A DNA stretch of 64,000 nucleotides from Arthrobacter pigmenti. GTDB taxonomy: Bacteria > Actinomycetota > Actinomycetes > Actinomycetales > Micrococcaceae. Made by a program: the position numbers and the translations under genes. The notes beneath the pieces are model-generated. The model made no database searches. It was given only the letters and a program-made list of their open reading frames with translations, and was not told where the DNA came from. This document shows, one piece after another, positions 1 through 8,726 of the stretch (positions are counted from its first letter, which is position 1; every line of letters starts with the position of its first letter). The stretch spans positions 3,100,001 to 3,164,000 of the forward strand of contig NZ_JAATJL010000001.1 in the NCBI RefSeq assembly GCF_011927905.1. Direction: 5' to 3'.

Positions 1-62
1 CCTGCTGTGGGTAGCACTGTCAGGGACAGGACAATGTCCGCTGCCCCGGGCAGGATGGGGAG

Positions 63-955
63 ATGAGCAATGTGGGTGAACTTGGGGAGTTCCTTAGGGT
101 GCGCAGGGCTGCGCTCCAGCCGGACGACGTCGGCCTTCGCAGTTTTGGTTTGCGCCGCGTGCCGGGGTTGAGGCGTGAGGAGATTGCCCTGCTTGCCGGC
201 GTCAGCAGTACGTATTACGCGCGGCTTGAACAGGGGCTCAGTACCAACGCCTCGGACTCGGTTATCGAAGCGTTGGGCCGTGCACTGAACCTGAACGACG
301 ACGAACGCGTTCACCTGAAGAATCTTGCATGTCCGGTGAAGCGCACACGCCGGGCGCCCCGCAAGCCGGATTCCGTTCGCCCGGGCATAGCCCGACTGAT
401 CCGGTCCATGTCGACGACTCCCGCCGTCGTGCTTGGGCGTCGAAGTGAAGTTCTCGCCTGGAACCTTTGGGGCACCGGCTGGTGGCCGGTCATCTCGATT
501 TCGATGCGCCGAACCACCCGTCAGCGAGGCCGAATCTGACCCACATGCTGTTCCTTGACGAGCACACACGGGAGTTCTATGTCCGGTGGGATGACGAGGC
601 TGCCCGGGCGGTCTCTTCCCTGCGTCTGATTGCCGGTGCGGCGGTGGATGATCCCGATCTCACCGAACTTGTCGGCGAGCTGACCGTGAAGAGCCGCGAG
701 TTTTCTGGGCTATGGTCTGGGCATCCGGTGGTGAACTGCGTGTCCGGTAGGAAGTTTCTGCGCCACCCTGAGGTCGGGTCCCTCGAACTGGATTTCGAGG
801 TGCTGGCCTCGCCGGACAGCTCCGGGCACCGGGTCCTGATGTATACGGCTGAACCGGGTAGTGCCGGGTATGAGACGTTGCAGTTGCTTGGATCGCTGGT
901 GGCGGAGCGCTCAGGGACGGCCGGGTCTTCCGAGCAGCTGATGGGTTCCACTTAG
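63..955 (+). pseudogene. MmyB-type XRE regulator, broken by a one-base frameshift
   Basis: The N-terminal half (from ATG 63) is a helix-turn-helix domain with the RREEIALLAGVSSTYYARLE core typical of MmyB-like regulators. The C-terminal ligand-binding half (AGHLDFDAP, LTVKSREFSGLW, VLMYTAEPGS) continues in another frame from about 464. The break falls at AWN|PLGHRL: the codon aac (462-464) overlaps the cct (464-466) needed for the family's N-P-L-G motif, so exactly one C appears to be missing. Restoring it would give a full-length protein of normal size, about 297 residues. The gene is either a recent pseudogene or carries a sequencing error. Its stop overlaps the stop of the convergent hipA by 3 bases. 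The SDR partner usual for this family is not in view. Confidence 0.85.
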
Positions 956-2202
956 GCGAGGCTACGCCGGGCGGTGCGTCCGTTGAGGAGGTCTTGTGCC
1001 CGTGCCGGCACGAGTTCGCGCAGGAAGCTGATCTCCTCAACGCTCGGCGTTGCTGCGGCGGCTTCGGCTGCTGATTCCAGGGCTTGAGTTGCGGTGAGGC
1101 GGGCTTCGGAACCCTGCAGACCCCATGCAACGCCCTCGTTGACCAGGTGCTCAAAGGTTAGGTATGGCAGTCTGATCTGGCCGCCAAGAGTATGACCGGC
1201 GTTGACCGAAGCGGAGTGCAACAGCAGGGTCGGTGCGGCGTCGTACAGTGGCGCCAGGCGGACCTCCCCGCCATCCAGGATGAGCACGGCGTAATTCTTC
1301 GAATGCGCGTCCCCGTTCCCGATGAGCGCGTTGAAGGTGACGGCGCGCAGCAGTTGGCGGAGGAATTCTTCCTCGTCGCGGGTGTGGGGTGCCGCTAAAG
1401 AGGTGAGCTTGGTCAAACGCGATGGCGAGGCCGTCGTTCCTTCGTACTTGTTGGCGCTGGAAAGCCCTAACGCCTGCGTGAAATCCTCCTGGTGCACCCG
1501 ACCACCGGCGGCTGTGCGGTCGAACCGCTTCACGACGATTGCCCTGCGGGAGCCGAACGTTTCAAGCCAACTTTCCGCAGCGGGCAGCCCTGCGGCGGAC
1601 GCAACCTTCAGCGCCCAATCCTCGGAGGCGAGGAGGTGAGGCACCGGGGAGTCCAGCGGGTCCGGTTTGATGATGTGGGTCGAAACCGCGCCACTGCCGG
1701 GCCAGGACCAGCCACCATCGATCCGGCTTAGGAGAACCTTCGATTGGACTCCGCCGAGGGAGGCGGTGATCATGAAGTCCTCCGGCAAGTCCCATGTTGG
1801 TAGCGCCTCAACGATATTCGCGACCTCGCCGTGTGTGAGCGACTTGCCGTTACCCGCCTGCTGAGGGTTCACGCCAGCAGGCAGTACCTGCACTGCGCCG
1901 GCGCAGTCTGCTCCCAATACTCGAAGCAACCCGAGGGCGTCCGGCGCGGAAACACCGTTGTCCATCGCGAGCTGCGACCTTACCTGACCCTCGGGAAGGA
2001 GTCCGTCGAAGTAGTTGTAGACCGACGGCCCAGTGAGTTTCTTTCGCGACAGGGGCAAGGACAACGACAGCAACGTAGCGCCGGAACCGTATTCGGCGAC
2101 AACGTCTGCATCGTATTGGAAGGCGAGCCTCAGTGAAGTACCGGTAAGCATTCCGATATGCCGACCATGCAGGAAAACTTCCATACCCTGCCGTGAGTTC
2201 AC
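952..2202 (-). CDS. hipA: HipA-family serine/threonine kinase toxin
   Basis: 416 residues. The N-terminal HipA_N-type domain (about 5-108) is followed by a kinase core. Visible motifs are the loop SLGGVQSK (148-155), the catalytic NGDAHSKN (296-303, Asp298) and the metal-binding YDAAP (Asp321). HipA toxins phosphorylate aminoacyl-tRNA synthetases such as GltX, stopping translation and causing dormancy; the target here is unknown. The GTG start overlaps the TGA of the upstream hipB (GTGA), so the pair is translationally coupled, antitoxin first as in classic hipBA. An internal ATG (Met7, MEVFLHG) is an alternative start. All key motifs look intact, so an active kinase is likely. Confidence 0.92.
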   Translation of the reverse strand: MNSRQGMEVFLHGRHIGMLTGTSLRLAFQYDADVVAEYGSGATLLSLSLPLSRKKLTGPSVYNYFDGLLPEGQVRSQLAMDNGVSAPDALGLLRVLGADCAGAVQVLPAGVNPQQAGNGKSLTHGEVANIVEALPTWDLPEDFMITASLGGVQSKVLLSRIDGGWSWPGSGAVSTHIIKPDPLDSPVPHLLASEDWALKVASAAGLPAAESWLETFGSRRAIVVKRFDRTAAGGRVHQEDFTQALGLSSANKYEGTTASPSRLTKLTSLAAPHTRDEEEFLRQLLRAVTFNALIGNGDAHSKNYAVLILDGGEVRLAPLYDAAPTLLLHSASVNAGHTLGGQIRLPYLTFEHLVNEGVAWGLQGSEARLTATQALESAAEAAAATPSVEEISFLRELVPARAQDLLNGRTARRSLA

Positions 2203-2453
2203 TGCTTGACCTGCAGCCTTGAGAATCGGGGTACTAATGCAACGTCGCGCCCGAGAACGCGGATCGCTTTCATTGCCACGATGACGGAAACCGCTTCACC
2301 GCTCTCCAACCGAACAACGGTTCCCCTTCCAACGCCGAGCCGGACTGCCAGTTCCTGCTGCGTCAGGCCGACTTCCTTCCGAGCCTCGCCAATCGATCTG
2401 CCCAGCGACGCGGCGTCGACGGCGCGGTAGAAGGGGGTCGCGTCATGTTCCAT
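2199..2453 (-). CDS. hipB: HipB-family XRE antitoxin
   Basis: 84 residues from ATG 2453. A helix-turn-helix domain covers most of the protein (GLTQQELAVRLGVGRGTVVR, then LESGEAVS). HipB antitoxins bind and neutralise HipA and repress their own operon. A longer reading (from 2519) would run through the inverted-repeat control region, so I chose the Met at 2453. The gene is GTGA-coupled to hipA. The start codon lies at the edge of the first of three AT-rich repeats that are good operator candidates. Confidence 0.88.
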   Translation of the reverse strand: MEHDATPFYRAVDAASLGRSIGEARKEVGLTQQELAVRLGVGRGTVVRLESGEAVSVIVAMKAIRVLGRDVALVPRFSRLQVKQ

Positions 2454-2538
2454 ATATCGATCATACGACGTATTGGACGGAATGATCGATATACCCAACA
2501 TATGGTCTATTCTGAGCATTATTCGATATATTGATCAT
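2453..2538. promoter_or_regulatory. hipBA control region with three related operator half-sites
   Basis: The 12-mer TATATCGATCAT (2453-2464) recurs as an exact inverted copy ATGATCGATATA (2482-2493) and, with one mismatch, as TATATTGATCAT (2527-2538). The stretch is strikingly AT-rich for this DNA and lies at and upstream of the hipB start. Binding by the HipB HTH protein is inferred. Confidence 0.7.
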
Positions 2539-2579
2539 GTTACTGCCTTCTGCGTATGTCAGCACGGACGAGAGACCAA

Positions 2580-2612
2580 CTCTCCGCGCGTTAGCAAAAC
2601 GCGCGCGGAGGG
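2580..2612. promoter_or_regulatory. GC-rich hairpin upstream of the DUF805 gene
   Basis: CTCCGCGCG (2582-2590) pairs perfectly with CGCGCGGAG (2602-2610) around an 11-base loop, with two further possible pairs outside. It ends 29 bases before the ATG at 2642 and may lie in the 5' leader or act as a terminator or attenuator. Confidence 0.45.
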
Positions 2613-2641
2613 ATTGAACGCTCAGCAGCTTCGGGGGAAAC

Positions 2642-3127
2642 ATGTCATACGAGCAGTATTCAACATCCGCTCAATGGAACGTGGAACCGCCGCTTTGGCT
2701 GCCACACTACGGCGCACGGTTTTTTACTGCTGTGCGACGCTACTGGAGGAAGTACGCTACCTTCTCGGGACGAGCGAGTCGCAGCGAATACTGGTGGAGT
2801 GTACTTTTTACAGGGCTTGTTGGGCTGGTGATTGATGGCGTTGACGAAATAGTCCGACTTAGCATGCGCAACTCAGGGATGGGCGGGTTTGACGACCCCA
2901 GCGATCTCGGCGCCGCTCTTGCCTGGATTTGGGCGGCTATCATTTTCATTCCGACGATTTCCATCCTGGTTCGCCGATTGCATGACATCAACATGAGCGG
3001 TTGGATGATCTTCATCGGGCTGTTCCCGCTGATCGGCGCGATTGTGCTACTTGTCTTCACACTCATGAGGCCGAATCCGGCCGGACGGCGCTTCGACAAC
3101 GTGCCGAGCAACGCGACACTGCTATGA
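2642..3127 (+). CDS. DUF805 family membrane protein
   Basis: 161 residues. The typical DUF805 opening (FSGRASRSEYWW, about 38-49) is followed by about three hydrophobic segments and the family signature ILVRRLHDINMSGWM. The tail NPAGRRFDNVP is also usual for the family. The function of DUF805 (YhaH-like) proteins is unknown; they are small inner-membrane proteins. The Met at 2642 has only a weak purine stretch (GGGGGA) upstream. A longer out-of-frame reading starting at 2473 is a shadow. The gene ends 38 bases before the convergent jetD. Confidence 0.88.
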   Translation: MSYEQYSTSAQWNVEPPLWLPHYGARFFTAVRRYWRKYATFSGRASRSEYWWSVLFTGLVGLVIDGVDEIVRLSMRNSGMGGFDDPSDLGAALAWIWAAIIFIPTISILVRRLHDINMSGWMIFIGLFPLIGAIVLLVFTLMRPNPAGRRFDNVPSNATLL

Positions 3128-3165
3128 GCGAGAAGGGGCGCGTCGCTTCATGCACCCGTGAGCAT

Positions 3166-4584
3166 CTACTTGGCCTCAAACACATCGGTACGGTGACCGG
3201 TCCGGGGCGCCAGCACATCCGTTACCAGCAGATCCGTCACGGCCTCCTCCTCCACGGCTAAGCCATACTCGGTCATCGCGGTAGCGAGCTCCGGATCCCA
3301 TGGAGACTCGGCTGATGTTCCTGTCAAACGTCGCGAAGGCATCCCGGTTTCCGTGGCCTCGCGATAGTCGGCGGCCGAGTAGCGCCACGGCACCCATGCC
3401 ACCTGTTCGCGCAGATACCGCGCAATCCTTAGCCCTGCCCAGTCGAAGTCACCGTGATACCGACACTCTGCGCCGTCGCTGGCGAGTCTCCGCAACAGTT
3501 CAATTACCGCCCTGCTCGGTTGACCGTAGGTACACACAAGCACTGGATCACCCGCGCCGGATGTGCCGTCAACAGGCGTAACTCCTGCCCAGCGCTCGGC
3601 CACAACCTCAACGACGGTCGGGTTCTCGCAAATGTGGATGGCGCTGCCGCGCGGGACCGCACGCACACCGCCGGAGCGCACCTGGTCGAGCGTCAGGATC
3701 ACGGGCATACGGGCTGCCCGCATTGCTTCCAACGCCGTTGCCGTCGCCATCTGGGGCGTAGGACCGACAGTCTTCGCGGCCTTCGCAGGTACTCCCGGGA
3801 CGCCCAGGCACAGGACGGTTGAGGCAAGGTTCGACAGCACTACTCCGGCAGCAGCCCATGCATCGCGGTGCGACAACTCATTCTCGGCGGTCGCCCGGTG
3901 AGGTATGAACGCTGCCTTGGCCACGGTAGCGGCGAGCCGTCCAAGCGGGCGGGACATATCCAAAGCATGTGCGTCGCCTACCGCCCGCCGAGCCAGGAGA
4001 GTGATTGGCTCCCCGGACGCAGGCAGCATCTCGAGCACAGCGGCCAACTTGCTCACTAAGTTCTCGCCAACAGCGGGTGACATGGCCACGGATTCTCGAG
4101 CCGCCTCCGCCCGTGCGGCTCGCTTCAGTACACCGGTTGCGCACCAGGTGTTCCACCAGTCAATAAGTCGAGGAAACCGGGCAGCCGCCGGGGCGAGGCC
4201 ATCTCGAGCCGCGTCCCATGCAGCGGCTTCCTGTGCCCGCTCGGCCCCGCGGTCCGCGACGGGCCCGCTCAGGGTCTCGACAGCGTCAGCGAGCCCCGCC
4301 GGCCATGGTCCGCGGCGCAGGATCTCCTCGACGACGGCGAGGTCCACCCGCAGCGTCGACCCGGCCCGCTTCGGCCGTCCCACCAGTCTCATGGCGCTGG
4401 CTCGCTGCTCGGCCGTCGGTTCGTTCAACTGGACGACGCCGCTCAGCGGCTCGTCCCCGGCTGCCAGGATTCGCCCTCGGACCCTCGCGACGAACCACGC
4501 CATTCCGGGAACGCCCAGCAGCCGGTCCAGTGCCGCCCTGTCTCCTCCCACCGCCAGCGGCCCAACCGATTGCTGCCCGGTCAT
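3166..4584 (-). CDS. jetD: Wadjet nuclease subunit JetD (TIGR02679; DUF3323-DUF2399)
   Basis: 472 residues. The C-terminal half has Toprim-like features: an acidic residue in HICENPTVVEVV (Glu320) and the DxD motif YHGDFDWAGLRIARY (Asp379, Asp381), fitting the topoisomerase VI-like nuclease that cleaves plasmid DNA in Wadjet systems. The N-terminal half matches the arm region usually labelled DUF3323. It is the last gene of jetABCD; its ATG overlaps the jetC stop as ATGA. The DUF2397/2398/2399 gene set corresponds, as I recall the classification, to type III Wadjet. JetC should load and translocate DNA, and JetD should cut it when a small closed circle is sensed. Catalytic acidic residues appear intact. 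Confidence 0.9.
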   Translation of the reverse strand: MTGQQSVGPLAVGGDRAALDRLLGVPGMAWFVARVRGRILAAGDEPLSGVVQLNEPTAEQRASAMRLVGRPKRAGSTLRVDLAVVEEILRRGPWPAGLADAVETLSGPVADRGAERAQEAAAWDAARDGLAPAAARFPRLIDWWNTWCATGVLKRAARAEAARESVAMSPAVGENLVSKLAAVLEMLPASGEPITLLARRAVGDAHALDMSRPLGRLAATVAKAAFIPHRATAENELSHRDAWAAAGVVLSNLASTVLCLGVPGVPAKAAKTVGPTPQMATATALEAMRAARMPVILTLDQVRSGGVRAVPRGSAIHICENPTVVEVVAERWAGVTPVDGTSGAGDPVLVCTYGQPSRAVIELLRRLASDGAECRYHGDFDWAGLRIARYLREQVAWVPWRYSAADYREATETGMPSRRLTGTSAESPWDPELATAMTEYGLAVEEEAVTDLLVTDVLAPRTGHRTDVFEAK

Positions 4585-7500
4585 CCGAACAAGCTTGCAT
4601 CATCCGAGGAGACCGGGGAATCACCGCCAGCTCGTGCTCCTGTGCCGACCTCCGCGACCCGCTGCCGACGTCGACCGTCCCACTGCCACCGCGTAACACC
4701 CACGGCGTCGACTCCTTCCACGCGGGACAGTTGGGCAATCGAGAGTCCCGGCACCTGCGGGTAGCAGCCCCACTCACGTTCGCTGGTCATCACGACATCG
4801 AGGTCGAAGGTCGCCAGCAGCCCCAGCGACTTCGCCCGGGAGTCGTCATCCACGCCGGCGAAGGCCTCGTCAAGCAGAATGAGGCGCGGTGCGTGCGGGC
4901 CGGCCGAGTTGTAGTGTGCCGAGGCGGCTGCGAAGAGCGGCACCGACACCGCCAGGGCACGCTCGCCGCCGGACGCAGGCCCGGACGCCGACCTCCACTG
5001 CCCGTTCTGCCATCGCTCGACCACAAAGGTGTGCCACTGCCGGTAGTCGAGGGCCTGCTCCAGGTGCTCCTGCCAGCCACCGGTCGGATCAATCTGGCGG
5101 ACCTCCGCGATCTGCGCCTGCAGGAAGTCCCCGATCGCGGAACGGTCCTCGGGCGTCCAGGTGGCATCGGAGCGGATCATCAGGCCCCTGGCTGCTGCCA
5201 GACCAGCCGGACCGTCGCCGCGCTCGCGCCACCTGACACGCAACTGCATCCCGGTAGAGGTCTTACGCTCGGCCAACTCGCGGTTCATCCGGTCGATCTG
5301 CTCTTCGGCGGTGTGCAGCAACTCATGCAGGTGACCGGCCACCTCGTTGACGAGGTGGTTCTCGAGGATCTCGCGCTCACGGGCACTGAGCAGGCGCTCG
5401 CGGGCCGCGACGTCTTCCGCAAGCCGGTCCGCCAGCCGGTCGACGTCGACCTCGTCGTGAACATAACGCACCCGCACCACCATCACGTCGCCTCGCTGCT
5501 CCACGAAAGCGGTGTGCCCGTGCCGGCTCATCTGCGTCGTCAGCTCCGTGGACGCAGTTGACACCCGCTGCTGGGCGCGGCCCCATGCGTCGGCGGACTC
5601 GTCGACGTCGTTCAGCTGCTGCTCGGCACCACGGGACAGACTCAGGACCGCGGTGAGGTTCCACTCCTCCGGTGCGTCTTCGGCTGGGACCACAAGATCC
5701 GGCATCGCGACCCGCAGTAGCCCGGTCCCGGCGAACTCACGCAGTGCATTGATCCGCTCCTCACGTGCCGTCGCGGCCTCTTCGCGCCGTCTTCCCAGGT
5801 CGCGGACGCTCTCCTCCAGGCTCCCGTGGCTCGTCGCCGCGGCCAGCTGGTCCCTGGCGATCGCCTTAAGATCCTTCGCGACTGCCACCAGCGCATCGGT
5901 AGTTTCACGCAGCCGGTCCTGGAGTTCGGCTACCGAGGCACCCACGGTGGCGTGCAGCGCCTCGTACTTCGCCCGTAGACCGGCTGCCTGCGTTCTCACC
6001 TCGCGGTGCTCGGACTCACGCCGCTGCCGGAGCTCGACCGCCTCAGCTGCACGCTCGGCCGCCTGCTCGCGGGCAGCAGCTGCATCGTCGACGGCGCGGA
6101 CCGCCTGTCTGGTCTCCACCAGAGCGACCTCGTAGGACGTGACGGCGGCCAGGGCATCGTCGGTATCACCGACCGTAGTGCCTACGCCAAGCTGCGCGCC
6201 CTGATCGGTCAGCTCCTCGACGGCGTCACTCGCTGCGTCTGCGGCATTCTCCCAGCTCTGGAGCGCCGCAGCGGCTTTGCCCTGTGCGCGCTCCAGTTCC
6301 TGCTGCCCCGCGGCAACGCGATCATGCACAGTTCCCAGCTCGCGCTCGAGCCGAAGCGGATAGCCGGCGCGCTCGTTGCGCACCTGTTCGGCCATTCGAT
6401 CGGCGGCCGCTCCCCGTGCCTGCGCCGTCGTGAGCTCGTTCTCGAAGCCCTCGGCCCGCGTGCCAAGCCGGGCCAGCACCTCACGGCGGTGGGCCTCCCG
6501 CGCGCTGGCACCGAGGAACTCTGCCCTCTCCTTGGACCAGGACCCACGTGCGGGGCCGGCCCCCCAGCGTCCCCCGCCGTCCAGCCACACTGCTGCACCC
6601 GAAGCCTCGCCCCACCCGATGCGGCCAAGGATGGACCGCACCACATGCGCTTCGACCGGACCGTCGTGTCCGGCCGACGGCACCAGCACCGCCACCAGTG
6701 AGTCGCTCACCTGCGGTCCCGTGGCGCTGAGCACGACGTCCTTACCGGTCGTCACGGTGCCGTCCGGGAAGATCCAGGCGTCCAGCAGCCCGGCCGACTG
6801 CAGGGCCGCCTCGACGCCGGCCCGTTCGGCGTCCGGCAGGGCATCGGCGAAGTCCGTCAGCCACCACAGCGGCGCGCCGTCGCGACCTTCCCGGCCCAGT
6901 TGGTCCCGCCCAGGTGCCGGTGGCGGCACCGGATCGCGGCCTGCCTCCAGATCGGCGATCTCCGTGCGGAGCGATGCCAGCTCTGCCTCCAGCCGTGCGG
7001 CCTCGTGCTCGATCCCGGCCCGCTCTAGAGTAAGCCGGTCGAGCGCCGTCGTGGCCGCGGCCTCCAGCGCAGAGCGTACGGGTGACTCGCCGGACATGCT
7101 GCGTCCCCAGTCCTCGGCCAGGTCGGTGAGCTCATCCGCTTCACGATCCAGCACGATAGCTGTCAGCGACGCCAGGTGCTCCCTTATGCCGTCGCGATGG
7201 GCCGCGACGGCAGTCTCGACGGTGTCGTGGGCGGCCTGCAGGTCCTCCGCCCGGCCCGCCGACTCGCTCTGCGCGCCATCGAGCGCCTGCCGCTCCCGGT
7301 CGGCCCGCGCCTTGGCCTCCTGTGCCGCATCCAGCAGGCGGCGGACATGCTTTACTTGCGCGCGCCGGCGGTTCAGTGCCCGCTCGGCCTCGTCCGGGTC
7401 GCTGGTGATTCTCGGGTGCTCTGCCCGAAGTCCCGCCGCTTCCGCCAGGCGGGCGGCGCTCGACTCGTGACGCCCGGATCTGGCGGCCGCCTCCTCATAC

Positions 7501-8726
7501 CGGCGGGCAGCGGCGGTCGCAGCTTCTGTGTCCTTGACCGCCGCGGCGGCCGCTCGTTCCGCTTCGTTCCCGGCGTCAGTGGCCCGGCGCTCTGTCTCGG
7601 TGGCTTCGCGTGATGCCTGATCGAGGCGGTCGGCGTCGCGCATTTCCGGACTCGTCTGCAGCGCCTGCTCCTGCCCCTGCAGCGTGCTCTGCTGTTCCTC
7701 GGTCTCCTCCTGGAGGTCGGCGAGCCGTTCGACCTCGTCCCCGGCGGCAGTCAGCCTCTCTTCGGCCTCGCGCAGGTCGCGACCGGCGTGCTCGTACGCC
7801 GAGTTGGCCAATCGGACCGCCGTGGTGTGGCGTCGGGACGCGACTTGAGCATAGACCCCGTAGTGCCGCAGAAAGACCTGTGTCGCGCCGAGCGTCTCCT
7901 TCGCCTCGGCGATTCCGGCACGCTCGTCCTCCAGCGACCGGAAGGACTCGGCGACATCGGCGACGACGGCCTGGTCCAGTGGTGCGAGCGCCTCAGTCAG
8001 CGCCGTGGAAAGCGCCTTCTCGTCCGGCTTCTTGGACAACTGCGGCTGGCGCAGCTGGATCAGCAAATCAATCAGAGCGGTATACCGTTCCTCGCCCAGC
8101 CGGAACATCGCCTCGTCCACGGCCCTCCGATACGCCTCCTGAGTGGGGTAGACCTGACCGGATCCGGTGGAGGTCAGCTCCTCACGCAGACGTTCCTGGC
8201 TCAACACCGCACGGTTGCCGTCCAACAGGCGGATATCACCGATCCGTCGTGTGCTGGTGAAGTACCAGGTCTTGACGATGCCCCGGCCCGCGGCCGCCTT
8301 GAGGCCGATACCCAGCGTGGTGAAGTGCTCCGTGCCGTCGGTATCCACGCGCCCGAATTCGACCCACGAGTATCCCGTCCGCTCCGGGCTTTGATGGGCA
8401 CCACCCAGCAGCAGGTTCCACTCCATGCGCTTCTTGGGGTCGGCGTCCGGCTCCACGCGCCGCGGCGCGATCGAGCCGTCCAACAGGAAGGGCAGCGTCA
8501 GGGCCAGCACCTTCGACTTCCCTGTGCCGTTGTTGCCCCGCAGGAGCAGTCGCCCGTCGTGGAACCAGAACTGCTCGTCGTCGTAGTAGAAAAGGTCCAC
8601 CAGACCAAGGCGCAGGGGCTGCCAGCGCTCGTTGGTGGGGCGAGGGAGCGCGCCGTCGGACTCTGTGCCCTGTGCCTGGGCGCCGTGCGCGCGAGCTTGC
8701 TCGTCAACTCCGTTGAGGCTACTCAT
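4581..8726 (-). CDS. jetC: Wadjet SMC/MukB-like ATPase JetC (TIGR02680)
   Basis: 1381 residues from ATG 8726, which overlaps the jetB stop (ATGA). Walker A is GNNGTGKS (64-71). A very long Ala/Glu/Arg-rich coiled-coil region with a central hinge-like segment fills the middle. The ABC signature ASGGERALAV (near 1250) and Walker B LILLDEAFAGVDDD (near 1285) close the head. This is the architecture of SMC-like ATPases that extrude DNA loops. The frame stays open further upstream to 9209, but that would overlap jetB by almost 500 bases and gives a low-complexity Arg/Pro-rich stretch, so I rejected it. In Wadjet, JetC with JetA (kleisin) and JetB (KITE) forms the motor that recognises plasmids. 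Confidence 0.93.
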   Translation of the reverse strand: MSSLNGVDEQARAHGAQAQGTESDGALPRPTNERWQPLRLGLVDLFYYDDEQFWFHDGRLLLRGNNGTGKSKVLALTLPFLLDGSIAPRRVEPDADPKKRMEWNLLLGGAHQSPERTGYSWVEFGRVDTDGTEHFTTLGIGLKAAAGRGIVKTWYFTSTRRIGDIRLLDGNRAVLSQERLREELTSTGSGQVYPTQEAYRRAVDEAMFRLGEERYTALIDLLIQLRQPQLSKKPDEKALSTALTEALAPLDQAVVADVAESFRSLEDERAGIAEAKETLGATQVFLRHYGVYAQVASRRHTTAVRLANSAYEHAGRDLREAEERLTAAGDEVERLADLQEETEEQQSTLQGQEQALQTSPEMRDADRLDQASREATETERRATDAGNEAERAAAAAVKDTEAATAAARRYEEAAARSGRHESSAARLAEAAGLRAEHPRITSDPDEAERALNRRRAQVKHVRRLLDAAQEAKARADRERQALDGAQSESAGRAEDLQAAHDTVETAVAAHRDGIREHLASLTAIVLDREADELTDLAEDWGRSMSGESPVRSALEAAATTALDRLTLERAGIEHEAARLEAELASLRTEIADLEAGRDPVPPPAPGRDQLGREGRDGAPLWWLTDFADALPDAERAGVEAALQSAGLLDAWIFPDGTVTTGKDVVLSATGPQVSDSLVAVLVPSAGHDGPVEAHVVRSILGRIGWGEASGAAVWLDGGGRWGAGPARGSWSKERAEFLGASAREAHRREVLARLGTRAEGFENELTTAQARGAAADRMAEQVRNERAGYPLRLERELGTVHDRVAAGQQELERAQGKAAAALQSWENAADAASDAVEELTDQGAQLGVGTTVGDTDDALAAVTSYEVALVETRQAVRAVDDAAAAREQAAERAAEAVELRQRRESEHREVRTQAAGLRAKYEALHATVGASVAELQDRLRETTDALVAVAKDLKAIARDQLAAATSHGSLEESVRDLGRRREEAATAREERINALREFAGTGLLRVAMPDLVVPAEDAPEEWNLTAVLSLSRGAEQQLNDVDESADAWGRAQQRVSTASTELTTQMSRHGHTAFVEQRGDVMVVRVRYVHDEVDVDRLADRLAEDVAARERLLSAREREILENHLVNEVAGHLHELLHTAEEQIDRMNRELAERKTSTGMQLRVRWRERGDGPAGLAAARGLMIRSDATWTPEDRSAIGDFLQAQIAEVRQIDPTGGWQEHLEQALDYRQWHTFVVERWQNGQWRSASGPASGGERALAVSVPLFAAASAHYNSAGPHAPRLILLDEAFAGVDDDSRAKSLGLLATFDLDVVMTSEREWGCYPQVPGLSIAQLSRVEGVDAVGVTRWQWDGRRRQRVAEVGTGARAGGDSPVSSDDASLFG

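Noticed and set aside
4218-5561. 447-codon plus-strand frame across jetD and jetC
   Set aside because: Arg/Pro-rich antisense shadow of well-supported Wadjet genes.
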